Position numbers and translations under genes: made by a program. Shown piece by piece: positions 37,329-45,553 of a DNA stretch of 64,000 nucleotides. The stretch comes from Verrucomicrobiaceae bacterium. Its GTDB lineage: Bacteria; Verrucomicrobiota; Verrucomicrobiia; Verrucomicrobiales; Verrucomicrobiaceae. Location: assembly GCA_021151605.1 (NCBI GenBank), contig JAGKWZ010000003.1, positions 1 through 64,000 on the forward strand, read 5' to 3'. The notes under the pieces are model-generated. The model had not been told where the DNA came from, searched no databases, and saw only the letters and a program-made list of their open reading frames with translations. Position 1 is the stretch's first letter; every line of letters begins with the position of its first letter.

Positions 37329-37353
37329 TTGAGGTCACAAATCGTGACTTCAA
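37329..37353. promoter_or_regulatory. operator-like dyad, copy 1
   Basis: Ten-base arms TTGAGGTCAC and GTGACTTCAA (one mismatch) around AAATC. It matches copy 2 at 19 of 25 positions, with shared core TCACAAAT-G-GA. The size suits a dimeric DNA-binding repressor. Confidence 0.6.
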
Positions 37354-37446
37354 GCGTTGTATCTCAATCCTCAGCTTGTCATTTCTGAGACTTTCTGGTG
37401 TGAATCACTAAATCCCGCCCAAAAACTCGCCAGATGAGTGGCTAGC

Positions 37447-37477
37447 TTTTTGATATCACAAATTGCGATATCAAAAA
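37447..37477. promoter_or_regulatory. operator-like dyad, copy 2
   Basis: A perfect 11-bp inverted repeat, TTTTTGATATC and GATATCAAAAA, around the 9-bp spacer ACAAATTGC. It lies 30 bp upstream of the transporter start, where a repressor would block transcription. Confidence 0.7.
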
Positions 37478-37506
37478 CTACGGAGCCGAAAACCGCCCTT
37501 TCCCCC

Positions 37507-38856
37507 ATGTCCTACCGCACCTCTCCCGCCCCGCTCACCACGATGCCTCCTGGCATCCCTTTCATCATCGGCAATGAGCTGGCGGAGCGGTTCAGCTTTT
37601 ATGGGATGCGTGCCATCCTGTATCTCTTCATGACGACGGCGCTGGTCACGCATGAGGGGGCTGCGGATTTGATGAGTGAGGCAAAGGCGAAAGAGTGGAC
37701 TCACCTTTTCATCGCGGGTGTGTATTTCACGCCGCTGCTCGGGGCCTTGCTCGCCGATCTCTGGCTGGGAAAATACCGCACCATCATCGCGCTCTCGCTG
37801 GTTTACTGTCTCGGGCATCTCGCGCTGGCGCTGGATAACACCCGCTCCGGTTTGGTGGTCGGGCTCACGCTCATCGCCATTGGTGCGGGAGGTATCAAGC
37901 CCTGTGTGTCGGCGCATGTCGGTGATCAGTTCGCCCGCACTAATGCGAACCTGCTCTCGAAGGCGTTCAACTGGTTCTACCTCTCGATCAATCTGGGTGC
38001 GGTTGTCTCGCAACTGCTCACGCCGAAGCTTTTGGAGTGGTATGGGCCACATGTGGCTTTCGGAGTGCCTGGCGTCCTCATGTTCATCGCCACGGTGGTA
38101 TTCTGGATGGGAAGAAACACCTTCGCTCATGTGCCTGCGGATCGGGTGGGCTTCCTCAAGGATCTGTGTGATCCGAAGTTCCTCCGTGCGCTCGCGGGTT
38201 TGATCCCGCTGTTCATGCTCATTGCAGCCTTTTGGAGCATCTTTGATCAAAGCTCCTCCGCCTGGGTGGAGCAGGCGACGAAGATGGATCTGAAGGTGTT
38301 CGGCTTTGAGCTGAATCCCGCGCAGCTTCAGGCGATCAATCCCTTCTTCATCCTCACGCTCATACCGCTTTTCACGCTGGTGATTTATCCCAAGATGGCG
38401 CGGATCACCGACTTCACCCCGCTGCGCCGGATCGGTGTGGGCTTCCTGCTCACGCTGGCAACGATCTATGTTTCAGGCTGGATCGAGCAGCAAATCAGCG
38501 CGGGGCTGAAACCTTCCATCGGCTGGCAAGTGCTGTCTTATCTGCTCATCACCAGCGCCGAGATTTTGATCTCCATCACCGCTCTCGAGTTCAGCTACAC
38601 ACAGGCTCCGAAGCGGCTGAAATCGCTCGTGATGTCGCTGGATCTTATGTCTGTAGCCTTGGGCAATTACTTCACGGCGAAGGTCAATGCCTACATCGAA
38701 AAGGTCGGTGCATCGGCGAACCTCGGCGGCGCGAATTACTGGTGGTTCTTCCTGAAAGTGACGGCGGTGACGACGGTCATCTTTTTCTTTGTCGCCATGT
38801 TTTACAAAGGCCAGACCTACCTTCAGGACGATGAAAGCTCATCGCCGAGCCATTGA
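37507..38856 (+). CDS. POT/PTR2-family proton-dependent peptide transporter (MFS)
   Basis: 449 residues from the ATG at 37507 (MSYRTSPAPLTTMPPGIPF); upstream codons to 37438 run through an operator-like palindrome. Family marks are FIIGNELAERFSFYGMRAILYLF (PTR2 start with ExxERFxYYG-like motif), GALLADLWLGKYRTIIALSLVY and FNWFYLSINLGAVVSQLLTP (PTR2 second signature). About 12-14 membrane helices are visible. It should import di- and tripeptides with protons, fitting the secreted protease and peptidases nearby. The last 34 bp overlap mutT on the opposite strand. Confidence 0.93.
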   Translation: MSYRTSPAPLTTMPPGIPFIIGNELAERFSFYGMRAILYLFMTTALVTHEGAADLMSEAKAKEWTHLFIAGVYFTPLLGALLADLWLGKYRTIIALSLVYCLGHLALALDNTRSGLVVGLTLIAIGAGGIKPCVSAHVGDQFARTNANLLSKAFNWFYLSINLGAVVSQLLTPKLLEWYGPHVAFGVPGVLMFIATVVFWMGRNTFAHVPADRVGFLKDLCDPKFLRALAGLIPLFMLIAAFWSIFDQSSSAWVEQATKMDLKVFGFELNPAQLQAINPFFILTLIPLFTLVIYPKMARITDFTPLRRIGVGFLLTLATIYVSGWIEQQISAGLKPSIGWQVLSYLLITSAEILISITALEFSYTQAPKRLKSLVMSLDLMSVALGNYFTAKVNAYIEKVGASANLGGANYWWFFLKVTAVTTVIFFFVAMFYKGQTYLQDDESSSPSH

Positions 38857-39338
38857 TCTGCAAGGGCGTCATCCCAAATTTTATCTTGAGCCTCGGCGAG
38901 GCGTCCCGTCTTTGCAGCAAGGTTGGCAGGTCCACGCCGCAGCCACGAGACCACGGGCAGATCCGCTGGAGCAAGGCTGAACTGGCCGAGAGCGGCCACG
39001 GGCTGCCAACTCAAAGCGCTGTGCTCATGCGCGGTTGGCTGGGGACTGCCATTGGCGAGGCGGCAGCGAAAGGGGAAGAGCAGGATGCGGCCCCACTCAT
39101 AGGTGTGGGGCACGGGCGGACCTGCGGTGATGATCTCCACGCGGCAGCCCAGCTCCTCGGTCAGTTCTCGATGCAGTGCTGCTACGGGGCTTTCACCTTT
39201 CTCGATCTTGCCACCGGGGAATTCCCAAAAGCCTGAGAGCCTTTTGCCCTCCGGTCGCAGAGCGATGAGGCAGCGGCCTTCATGCTCGATGATGGCGCAA
39301 ACGACCGGCGTGGGTGGTTTTGGGGGTGCTGGAGACAT
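38823..39338 (-). CDS. mutT: MutT-like Nudix hydrolase ((deoxy)nucleoside triphosphate pyrophosphohydrolase)
   Basis: 171 residues. The start MSPAPPKPPTPVVCAIIEHEGRCLIALRPEGKRLSGFWEFPGG is the 8-oxo-dGTPase-like region, followed by the Nudix box GGKIEKGESPVAALHRELTEELG (GX5EX7REUXEEXGU). The H..W and LSWQPVAALGQFSLAPADLPVV end is typical of MutT. It likely removes oxidised nucleotides. The C-terminal 40 residues (AKTGRLAEAQDKIWDDALADQ) exceed the usual MutT core. Its 3' end overlaps the convergent POT gene by 34 bp. Confidence 0.88.
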   Translation of the reverse strand: MSPAPPKPPTPVVCAIIEHEGRCLIALRPEGKRLSGFWEFPGGKIEKGESPVAALHRELTEELGCRVEIITAGPPVPHTYEWGRILLFPFRCRLANGSPQPTAHEHSALSWQPVAALGQFSLAPADLPVVSWLRRGPANLAAKTGRLAEAQDKIWDDALADQWLGDELSSS

Positions 39339-39375
39339 GGATGATGCTAAGTCCTGTTTGAGAGCATGGAAGTAA

Positions 39376-39431
39376 GTTGTTCACGCTTTAGCGTGTCAGG
39401 GGTTCTGAGAGCACGCTAAAGCGTGAACAAC
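39376..39431. repeat. long perfect inverted repeat (REP-like hairpin)
   Basis: A 20-bp arm GTTGTTCACGCTTTAGCGTG (39376-39395) and its exact complement (39412-39431) enclose 16 nt. The arms themselves contain the palindrome CACGCTTTAGCGTG-like dyad. It lies between mutT and the secreted-protein gene and could act as a terminator or a mobile REP-type repeat; the T-tract needed for an intrinsic terminator is missing. Confidence 0.75.
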
Positions 39432-39506
39432 GTACTCGACATGCATCGCCGCCAGGCCTGCTTCAGACGGTTTTCAAACACGGCACAACTTTTCTTGATT
39501 TGCCAA

Positions 39507-40346
39507 TCAAGGTGCCTTGACCTGCAATTTTCCGAATACACTCCGAATCTGCTCCACCGTGCCGATGGCGAGCACGACTTCGTATTCGAAGACGAGTCCG
39601 GGCTTCAGCGCGAAAGTTTGCAGCGGGGCTGCATAGCTGACGTCACCTTGGTTGCCCTCGCGGACACGGTAGGTGGTGGCTTCCTTGCTGTGAGGACAGT
39701 AGATGCCGAGACCGCTGTCCTTCGCGTTCACCCAGGCGAGCCAAGGTTCGCCATAGCGAATCATCTCGTTTGGGAAGCCGGGCTGTTTGCGCGTGAGTTG
39801 GGCGTCGGTGCTCACGAAGACCAGCGTGTCGAGCGCGGGCTTCACGAAGAGGGCGGGCAGCTCCTGGTGATAGGGCTTGTGCTCTTTTTCGCCGTGGTAA
39901 GTCATCTTGAACTTCAAGCGTGCCAGGCCGCCATCGAGCCGCAGCCATTGCTCCAGAGTCACCTCTTTTAAAAGCTCACCTGTAGCCCAGTGGCGGGGCT
40001 GCACTTTGGCGTAGAGCTCGTCTTTGTCCTCGCGCGACTCGATGACCACAGCAGGTTCGTTTTTCCACGAACCGCCCTGCACGGGATTGTAGCGCCAGGG
40101 CTTGCCGTTCCAGTCGCTACCGTCCTTGTCGCCGTAATAGGACTGCTGGAGGTAGCGGCCCACATCGTAGGCGTTGAGGAGGTTGTCCGACGAGTGCGAG
40201 TGCGAAAACCAGCCCACACAGGCACCCGCAGTCAGATTCACGCCGAGGCGGACATGGCCGTTATCGAGGTAGGTCCAATGCTCTGCTGCATGGGCGAATG
40301 CAGGTGCCAGTACGAAGTAGCCGAGGAGTTGCAGTATAGGCCTCAC
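39507..40346 (-). CDS. secreted protein of unknown function, translationally coupled to FHA-cyclase gene
   Basis: 279 residues from the GTG at 40346, which starts a signal peptide (RPILQLLGYFVLAPAFAHAA) and overlaps the upstream stop as GTGA. The open frame beyond it to 40850 is antisense-like to the cyclase and not used. The mature part is beta-rich with aromatic residues (EHWTYLDNGHVRLGVNLTAG; QSYYGDKDGSDWNGKPWRYNPVQGG; WLRLDGGLARLKFKMTYHG). I do not recognise the family; a galactose-mutarotase-like carbohydrate fold is possible but unproven. The length and signal suggest a periplasmic or extracellular protein. Confidence 0.75.
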   Translation of the reverse strand: MRPILQLLGYFVLAPAFAHAAEHWTYLDNGHVRLGVNLTAGACVGWFSHSHSSDNLLNAYDVGRYLQQSYYGDKDGSDWNGKPWRYNPVQGGSWKNEPAVVIESREDKDELYAKVQPRHWATGELLKEVTLEQWLRLDGGLARLKFKMTYHGEKEHKPYHQELPALFVKPALDTLVFVSTDAQLTRKQPGFPNEMIRYGEPWLAWVNAKDSGLGIYCPHSKEATTYRVREGNQGDVSYAAPLQTFALKPGLVFEYEVVLAIGTVEQIRSVFGKLQVKAP

Positions 40347-41227
40347 GTTTTGGGTTGGTCCGGGGAGAAAAAAGTGAAATTGCCCGAGAAGCCATCCACC
40401 GGCCCAGTATGGACCTGTGGTGCGATGAGGCCCAGGCGCTGGTGGGCGGCCTCGCTGAACAAAACGCCGAGATTCAGGCTGCTGGCGATCTTCTCGATGC
40501 GGAAGGCGAAGTTCACTTCGGGGCCGTGGAGGTTCATCTCGGCCATCGTCGGCACACTGCCGAGCGCGGCGGTGCCGTGATGCAAAACGATTCGGAAGGG
40601 CGGCGATTTCCGGCTCTGCATCGGATACAGATCCGCCAGTGCCCGCCTTACCTGATCGGCGGTCTCCGGCCCGGACTCCCAGAAGCAAAAGAAGCCGTCG
40701 CCCAGATACTTCATGATGTGGCCGCCGTGGGTCTCGATCACCTCGCGGCAGGCTTTGAACCAACTGCCCGTAATTCGTGGGAACTGGGCCGTGGACACCT
40801 CCTGCGCCATTTTGGTGGAGCCGATGATGTCCGCCATCATCATCCAGCATTCCGAAGTTTTCACACTGAGCATGGTGGAGGCCATGAGTTGCTTACCTGC
40901 CATGTGCGCGCCGGTCAGGATCTCGGAGTGAAACTCCATTTCCACGGCGGAGAGGCGGATCACATCTCCGCGATGCAACTGCACGGGCTGGGAAACACGC
41001 CGACCATTCAAGTAGGTGCCATTCGCGCTGCCCAGATCCACCAGCCAAAATTCGCGCTCTCCCTGGGCCTGGATGATCGCGTGGCGCCGGGAAACCTGCT
41101 CATCAGTGATCACGATCGCATTCTCCGTGGCACGCCCAATACCCACCGTGCCGGTCAGGTCAAACCGGCGTCCGCTGGCAAAGGCGATCCATGACTGAAT
41201 GGGTGTGCGCATGACGTGGTCGAGCAT
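40343..41227 (-). CDS. FHA domain - class III adenylate/guanylate cyclase
   Basis: 294 residues; alternative start at the ATG at 41212. An FHA domain (about 24-95) shows GRATENAIVI, VSRRHAII and SANGTYLNGR, for binding phosphothreonine. A class III nucleotide cyclase catalytic domain follows: D133 in MMADIIGSTKMAQ, the second metal Asp in YLGDGFFCFWE, and GPEVNFAFRIEKIAS with the conserved Asn/Arg pair. It probably makes cAMP in response to a Ser/Thr kinase signal; a kinase is encoded at 53320. It overlaps the secreted-protein gene by 4 bp (GTGA) and is divergent from the EamA transporter. Confidence 0.88.
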   Translation of the reverse strand: MLDHVMRTPIQSWIAFASGRRFDLTGTVGIGRATENAIVITDEQVSRRHAIIQAQGEREFWLVDLGSANGTYLNGRRVSQPVQLHRGDVIRLSAVEMEFHSEILTGAHMAGKQLMASTMLSVKTSECWMMMADIIGSTKMAQEVSTAQFPRITGSWFKACREVIETHGGHIMKYLGDGFFCFWESGPETADQVRRALADLYPMQSRKSPPFRIVLHHGTAALGSVPTMAEMNLHGPEVNFAFRIEKIASSLNLGVLFSEAAHQRLGLIAPQVHTGPVDGFSGNFTFFSPDQPKT

Positions 41228-41287
41228 TGCCCCGCCGTCTGTCGGATGGCAACCCTGATCTTGCTCCCTTGTGCCGACCGATGGGCG

Positions 41288-42190
41288 ATGCTACCCACGC
41301 GGGTGCCCGCCTCCACTGCTACTGTCGTTTATCCTCTCATCGCCGCGCTTTTTTATGCCTTCGGGGCACTCGTGCTGAAGCGCTCCAGCGATCTCGGGGT
41401 GGGACTCTGGCGGACCACCTTTGTGGCGAATCTCATCGTGGCGGCCCTCTTTTCCCTGCTCTGGCTGCTGCCGGGGCATCCCATCGAGCGCGAGATGCTC
41501 TGGCAGCCGGGTTTGATCGCCATGTGCCTCTTTGTCGGTCAGCTTTCGCAATTCCTAGCGCTGGAAAAGGGCGATGTCTCCGTGGCCGTGCCGATCTTTG
41601 GGCTCAAAGTGGTGATCGTCGCCTTTCTCACGCCGATGCTCACAGGTGATGCCGTAGGGCTCAAAACCTGGATCGCCGCGCTGCTGAGCGTGATTGGCAT
41701 CACGTTTCTGAATCAGAAGGAAGGTGGCAAGCGCCCGAAGAACCTCGCCATCACGCTGATCGCCGGTGGCGTGGGAGCGGTGTGCTTTGCCGTTTTTGAC
41801 GTGCTGGTGCAAAAATGGGGCCCGAACTGGGGCGCGACGAGGCTTTTACCCTGCATTTTCTGGATCAATGCCCTGCTTTCCTTCGGCCTGATCTTCCGAT
41901 TCAGCGCTCCGCTCAGCGCCATCCCACGACAGGCCTGGCCTTGGCTGACGGGTGGCTCGGCGCTGCTGGGCACCCAGAGCATCATCTTTGTCAGCACCCT
42001 GGCAGTCTATGGGAAGGCCACCTCGGCAAACATCGTCTATGCCTCGCGCGGGCTGCTCAGCGTGCTGCTGGTCTGGATGATCGGGCACTGGTTTATGAAT
42101 CAGGAGCAGCACCTCGGGGCAAAAGTCCTCCGCTGGCGCCTGCTCGGTGCCGCGCTGATGCTCAGCGCCATCGTGCTCGTGGTGGCATGA
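41288..42190 (+). CDS. EamA/DMT-family transporter
   Basis: 300 residues from the ATG at 41288 (MLPTRVPASTATVVY); in-frame ATGs at 41246 and 41216 would add a leader unlike a membrane protein and overlap the divergent cyclase start. About ten hydrophobic helices form two five-helix halves, the EamA pattern: LIAALFYAFGALVLKRSSD, LFVGQLSQFLALEKGDVSVAVPIFGLKVVIVAFLTP, and IIFVSTLAVYGKATSANIVYASRGLLSVLLVWMIG. It should export or import small metabolites. The substrate is unknown. It is 60 bp upstream of argH on the same strand. Confidence 0.85.
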   Translation: MLPTRVPASTATVVYPLIAALFYAFGALVLKRSSDLGVGLWRTTFVANLIVAALFSLLWLLPGHPIEREMLWQPGLIAMCLFVGQLSQFLALEKGDVSVAVPIFGLKVVIVAFLTPMLTGDAVGLKTWIAALLSVIGITFLNQKEGGKRPKNLAITLIAGGVGAVCFAVFDVLVQKWGPNWGATRLLPCIFWINALLSFGLIFRFSAPLSAIPRQAWPWLTGGSALLGTQSIIFVSTLAVYGKATSANIVYASRGLLSVLLVWMIGHWFMNQEQHLGAKVLRWRLLGAALMLSAIVLVVA

Positions 42191-42250
42191 CGCCTGGGTT
42201 GCACGGGGACGCTTTGCCGCTACTCTCCGCGCCCCGTTTCAAAAAATCTT

Positions 42251-43615
42251 ATGTGGAAAGGCCGCTTCTCTCAGCCCACCAGCCAGCTCGTGCAGAGTTA
42301 TGGCGAGTCCGTGTCCTTTGACTGGAGGCTCTACGCGCATGACATCCGCGGCAGCATCGCTCATTCGAAGGGGCTGGTGAAGGCCGGCATCATCACGGCA
42401 GATGAGCAGGCGCAGATCGAAAAAGGCCTGCTCGGCATCCAGAGCGAGATCGAGAGCGGCAACTTCGAGTGGAAGGAATCTCTCGAAGACGTGCACATGA
42501 ACATCGAGGCCGAGTTGACGAAGCGCATCGGCCCCGCAGGTGCGAAGCTCCACACCGCCCGCAGTCGCAACGACCAGGTCGCCACCGATGTCCGCCTCTA
42601 CACCCGCGATGCTGTGGATGCGATCACGGCGCTGATTCACAGCCTGCAGCGTGCTCTGATCGAGGCCGCCGAGCGAAGCGGCGGTGCCGTGGTGCCGGGC
42701 TACACCCATCTCCAGCGCGGACAGCCCGTGCTCTTTGCCCATCATTTGCTCGCCTATGTGGAGATGCTCTCCCGCGATGCCGCCCGCCTCAGCGATGCGC
42801 GGAAAAGGATCGACGTCATGCCGCTCGGCTCCGGCGCACTCGCGGGCAGCACCATCATCCTAGATCGCGAATATGTCGCGCAGCAGCTCGGCTTCTCCAG
42901 CGTTACGCAGAACAGCATGGACGCCGTGAGCGACCGCGACTTCGCCGTCGAGGTCATCTTCGCCATCGCCCTCTGCGGCGTGCATCTCTCCCGCCTCAGC
43001 GAGGACGTCATCCTCTGGTGCAGCGCCGAGTTTGGCTTCGTCACGCTGAGCGACGCACACACCACCGGCTCCTCGTTGATGCCGCAGAAAAAGAACCCCG
43101 ATGTGGCCGAGCTCACGCGTGGGAAGTCTGGCCGTCTCGTCGGCAATCTCATGGCGCTGCTGACCCTGCTGAAAGGCCTGCCGATGACCTACAATCGCGA
43201 CATGCAGGAGGACAAAGAGCCACTCTTTGACAGCATCGATACGATCAAAGCCGCGCTCGCCGTCTTCGCCGAGATGATCGCCGGCATGGAGGTCAATGAC
43301 GCCCGTACCCGCGCCGCCACCAGCGACCCCATGCTGCTTGCCACCGACCTCGCCGACTACCTCGTGAACCACGGCGTGCCCTTCCGCAGCGCCCATGAAG
43401 TCATCGGCAAACTGGTCGCGCATAGCCTCTCGGAGAAGGTCGCCTTTGCCGACATCCCGCTGGCGAAATACCAGGAGTTCTCGCCCGCCTTCGAAGCCGA
43501 TCTTTTCGCCTGCCTGAACCTCGAAACCGCCCTCACCGCCCGCAAAGGCATCGGCGCTCCCTCGCCGCAAAACGTCGCCGCGCAGATCGCCCGCTGGAAG
43601 GAGGCGCTGTCGTGA
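42251..43615 (+). CDS. argH: argininosuccinate lyase
   Basis: 454 residues. It cleaves argininosuccinate to arginine and fumarate, the last step of arginine synthesis. Segments: SFDWRLYAHDIRGSIAHSKGL, the HTARSRNDQVATDVRL motif with the substrate-binding residues, PGYTHLQRGQPVLFAHHLLAY, and the fumarase/lyase signature GSSLMPQKKNPDVAELTRGK with the catalytic serine. The length is normal. It overlaps the next Nudix gene by 4 bp (GTGA), so they are cotranscribed. It is 60 bp downstream of the EamA transporter. Confidence 0.97.
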   Translation: MWKGRFSQPTSQLVQSYGESVSFDWRLYAHDIRGSIAHSKGLVKAGIITADEQAQIEKGLLGIQSEIESGNFEWKESLEDVHMNIEAELTKRIGPAGAKLHTARSRNDQVATDVRLYTRDAVDAITALIHSLQRALIEAAERSGGAVVPGYTHLQRGQPVLFAHHLLAYVEMLSRDAARLSDARKRIDVMPLGSGALAGSTIILDREYVAQQLGFSSVTQNSMDAVSDRDFAVEVIFAIALCGVHLSRLSEDVILWCSAEFGFVTLSDAHTTGSSLMPQKKNPDVAELTRGKSGRLVGNLMALLTLLKGLPMTYNRDMQEDKEPLFDSIDTIKAALAVFAEMIAGMEVNDARTRAATSDPMLLATDLADYLVNHGVPFRSAHEVIGKLVAHSLSEKVAFADIPLAKYQEFSPAFEADLFACLNLETALTARKGIGAPSPQNVAAQIARWKEALS

Positions 43616-44214
43616 CCTTCCCGCTCTTCCACCAGCAGTCCCGCGATGGCTGGCAGACGGTGAAGGACGAGCGCCTCTTTGCGAACCCGCACATCAGTGT
43701 GGATCGCGTCGAAGTGCTCACCCCTCATCGCCGCGAGCAGCCTGTGCCCTGGCTCGTGGTGAAAAGAAAAGCCGCCGTCGCCATCGCACCCGTGACGGAG
43801 AGCGGTGAGTTCGTCATGATCCCGCAGGAGCGCATCCCCGTGGCTGAAGAGTGCCTCGAGTTCCCCGCCGGCCAGATCGACTGCCCCGTGGAGGACGTGA
43901 CCTGCGACCTCGTCATCGACACCGCTTTGCGCGAGCTGGCGGAAGAAACCGGCTACGCACTGGCCCCAGGCGGCAAGTTGGAGCCGCTCGGCTGGTTTTT
44001 GCCATCGCAAGGATTCACCGACGAGCACGTTTACCTTTTCAAGGCGGAGCCCGTGTGCGTCGTCAGCCGTCCCTCACCGGATGGAAGCGAGCACATCAGC
44101 CCCGTGCGGCTTGTCAGTTCAGGAGACCTGCGGAGGATGATCGCTGCCAATGAGATCACCACCGCCCTGACGCTGGCACTCTACGCGCGGATGGCGGCAA
44201 AGGGATCGATCTAA
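43612..44214 (+). CDS. Nudix hydrolase, ADP-ribose/ADP-sugar pyrophosphatase-like
   Basis: 200 residues from a GTG start at 43612, giving a GTGA overlap with argH. The region MIPQERIPVAEECLEFPAGQIDC leads to a Nudix box near CDLVIDTALRELAEETGYALAPG (GX5EX7REUXEEXGU form, with the E-cluster intact). The following GGKLEPLGWFLPSQGFTDEHVYLFKA is typical of ADP-ribose pyrophosphatase-type (NudF-like) enzymes. It may clear ADP-sugars. Translation is probably coupled to argH. tatC starts 39 bp downstream. Confidence 0.87.
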   Translation: MTFPLFHQQSRDGWQTVKDERLFANPHISVDRVEVLTPHRREQPVPWLVVKRKAAVAIAPVTESGEFVMIPQERIPVAEECLEFPAGQIDCPVEDVTCDLVIDTALRELAEETGYALAPGGKLEPLGWFLPSQGFTDEHVYLFKAEPVCVVSRPSPDGSEHISPVRLVSSGDLRRMIAANEITTALTLALYARMAAKGSI

Positions 44215-44253
44215 CCCCAGCACTACCGCACCTGTTTCCCCCCTCAAACCGTT

Positions 44254-45462
44254 ATGTGGCAAGGCCTCCTGACCAAAGTATTCAAAGCCCGCGAGAAGAT
44301 CGCACTGAACCTCAATCCCGAGGACGAAGAGAAGCCCTTCTTGGATCATCTTGAGGATCTGCGGGCGATGCTCGTGCGCATCGCCGTCACGATTTTGATC
44401 TGTGTGCTGGGCACGTTTGTTTTCAATAAGCAGCTCACCGACATCGTGCTGCTGCCCTACCAATGGGCCGGAGACAGCGCCAAGGCGACCATTTACGAGA
44501 CAGCCAAGGCGGCCAGCCAGCCCGAGCCTGTGGTGGAGTTCCGCAAGCCTAGCACCCGCACGCCACAGGAGGGCTTCATGGCATCTGTGAATGTCTCGAT
44601 GATCGCTGCGGTGATCCTGAGCTTCCCTTTGCTGTTGTTTTTCCTCCTCCAATTCATCCTCCCAGGACTGAAGCACACGGAGAAGAAAGTGCTCTTTCCC
44701 GCGCTCGCCGTGGGCTTCGGGCTCTTTCTGACAGGGGTCACTTTCTCCTACTACATGGTGCTGCCGCGTGCTCTGGACTTCTTCTTCGTCTGGAACTTTG
44801 ACCACGGCTTTGAGAGCACCTGGATGCTCGGTGACTACATCACCTTCGCCACGCGCTTCATTCTCATCTTTGGCGTCTCCTTCGAGTTGCCCGTCGTCGT
44901 CATGGCGCTCGTGAAGCTCGACTTCCTTTCCTACAAACTCATGAGGGGCACCAGGAAGCACGCGATCATCGCCATCGCCATTTTCTCCGCCGTGATCACG
45001 CCGACTCAGGACGTGCTGACACTCCTGCTGCTCGCCGGACCTCTCTACATCTTGTATGAGATCTGTATCTGGCTCGCCTACTTCCTCGAGAAGAAAGACC
45101 GCGAAGCCTACCCCGAATACTACGCCCAGCTCGACAAGGACGAGAAGGAACTCGAACAGGAGCCCGCCAAGGACGAGTGGGACAACGAGAACTACAACCC
45201 GTGGTTCTCCGAGGACGATCAGGATAAAGACATCGACGACGAATATCAGAAGCCCCGTCCTTCTGCCCCGCCTCCGGAGGTCGAAAAAGCCGCCAACACC
45301 GTGGCCATGAGCGATCCCGTGGATGAAGGCGAAGACCAAGGCTCCGTCATGCCCGACGACGAACCCGAAGTTCCTGCCGAAACGCCCAAGCCCGCCCACG
45401 AGAAAACCACCGAAGAACTCGCCCGCGAGGACGAGCAACGCAGTGGCAATCCGCCGGTCTGA
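44254..45462 (+). CDS. tatC: twin-arginine translocase subunit TatC with acidic proline-rich tail
   Basis: 402 residues; ordinary TatC is about 250. The core carries the signature FLDHLEDLRAMLVRIAVTILI (the conserved H-L-x-E-L-R motif region) and six helices, ending near YEICIWLAYFLEKKDRE (about residue 283). A roughly 120-residue cytoplasmic tail is rich in Asp/Glu, Pro and Lys (WFSEDDQDKDIDDEYQKPRP; KPAHEKTTEELAREDEQR). An insertion between helices 1 and 2 (ATIYETAKAASQPEPVVEFRK) is longer than usual. TatC recognises the RR signal; DUF1501 in this window is a candidate client. tatA/B are not in the window. Confidence 0.93.
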   Translation: MWQGLLTKVFKAREKIALNLNPEDEEKPFLDHLEDLRAMLVRIAVTILICVLGTFVFNKQLTDIVLLPYQWAGDSAKATIYETAKAASQPEPVVEFRKPSTRTPQEGFMASVNVSMIAAVILSFPLLLFFLLQFILPGLKHTEKKVLFPALAVGFGLFLTGVTFSYYMVLPRALDFFFVWNFDHGFESTWMLGDYITFATRFILIFGVSFELPVVVMALVKLDFLSYKLMRGTRKHAIIAIAIFSAVITPTQDVLTLLLLAGPLYILYEICIWLAYFLEKKDREAYPEYYAQLDKDEKELEQEPAKDEWDNENYNPWFSEDDQDKDIDDEYQKPRPSAPPPEVEKAANTVAMSDPVDEGEDQGSVMPDDEPEVPAETPKPAHEKTTEELAREDEQRSGNPPV

Positions 45463-45484
45463 CGCCGCTCGGCCGATCAACACC

Positions 45485-45502
45485 CGGGGCGAAAACGCCC
45501 CG
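45485..45502 (+). terminator. possible hairpin terminator after tatC
   Basis: CGGGGCG-aaaa-CGCCCCG is a perfect 7-bp stem with a 4-nt loop, 23 bp past the tatC stop. There is no T-tract, so it may be only a stalling hairpin. Confidence 0.4.
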
Positions 45503-45553
45503 AACCTAGAAATGCGAGTTGTCACCAGAGGCAAGGGCGCACCAGTGCGCCTC

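Larger units (their letters stand above)
37184..37506. other. intergenic region between tex and the POT transporter with operator-like dyads
   Basis: About 320 bp between divergent genes. It contains two similar palindromes, listed separately, at 37329-37353 and 37447-37477. No other structure was seen. The in-frame open reading back to 37438 crosses the second palindrome and is unlikely to be translated. Confidence 0.5.

Noticed and set aside
40347..40850. Upstream extension of the secreted-protein ORF at 39507
   Set aside because: It lies inside the FHA-cyclase coding region; the GTG at 40346 starts a signal peptide and gives a GTGA overlap.
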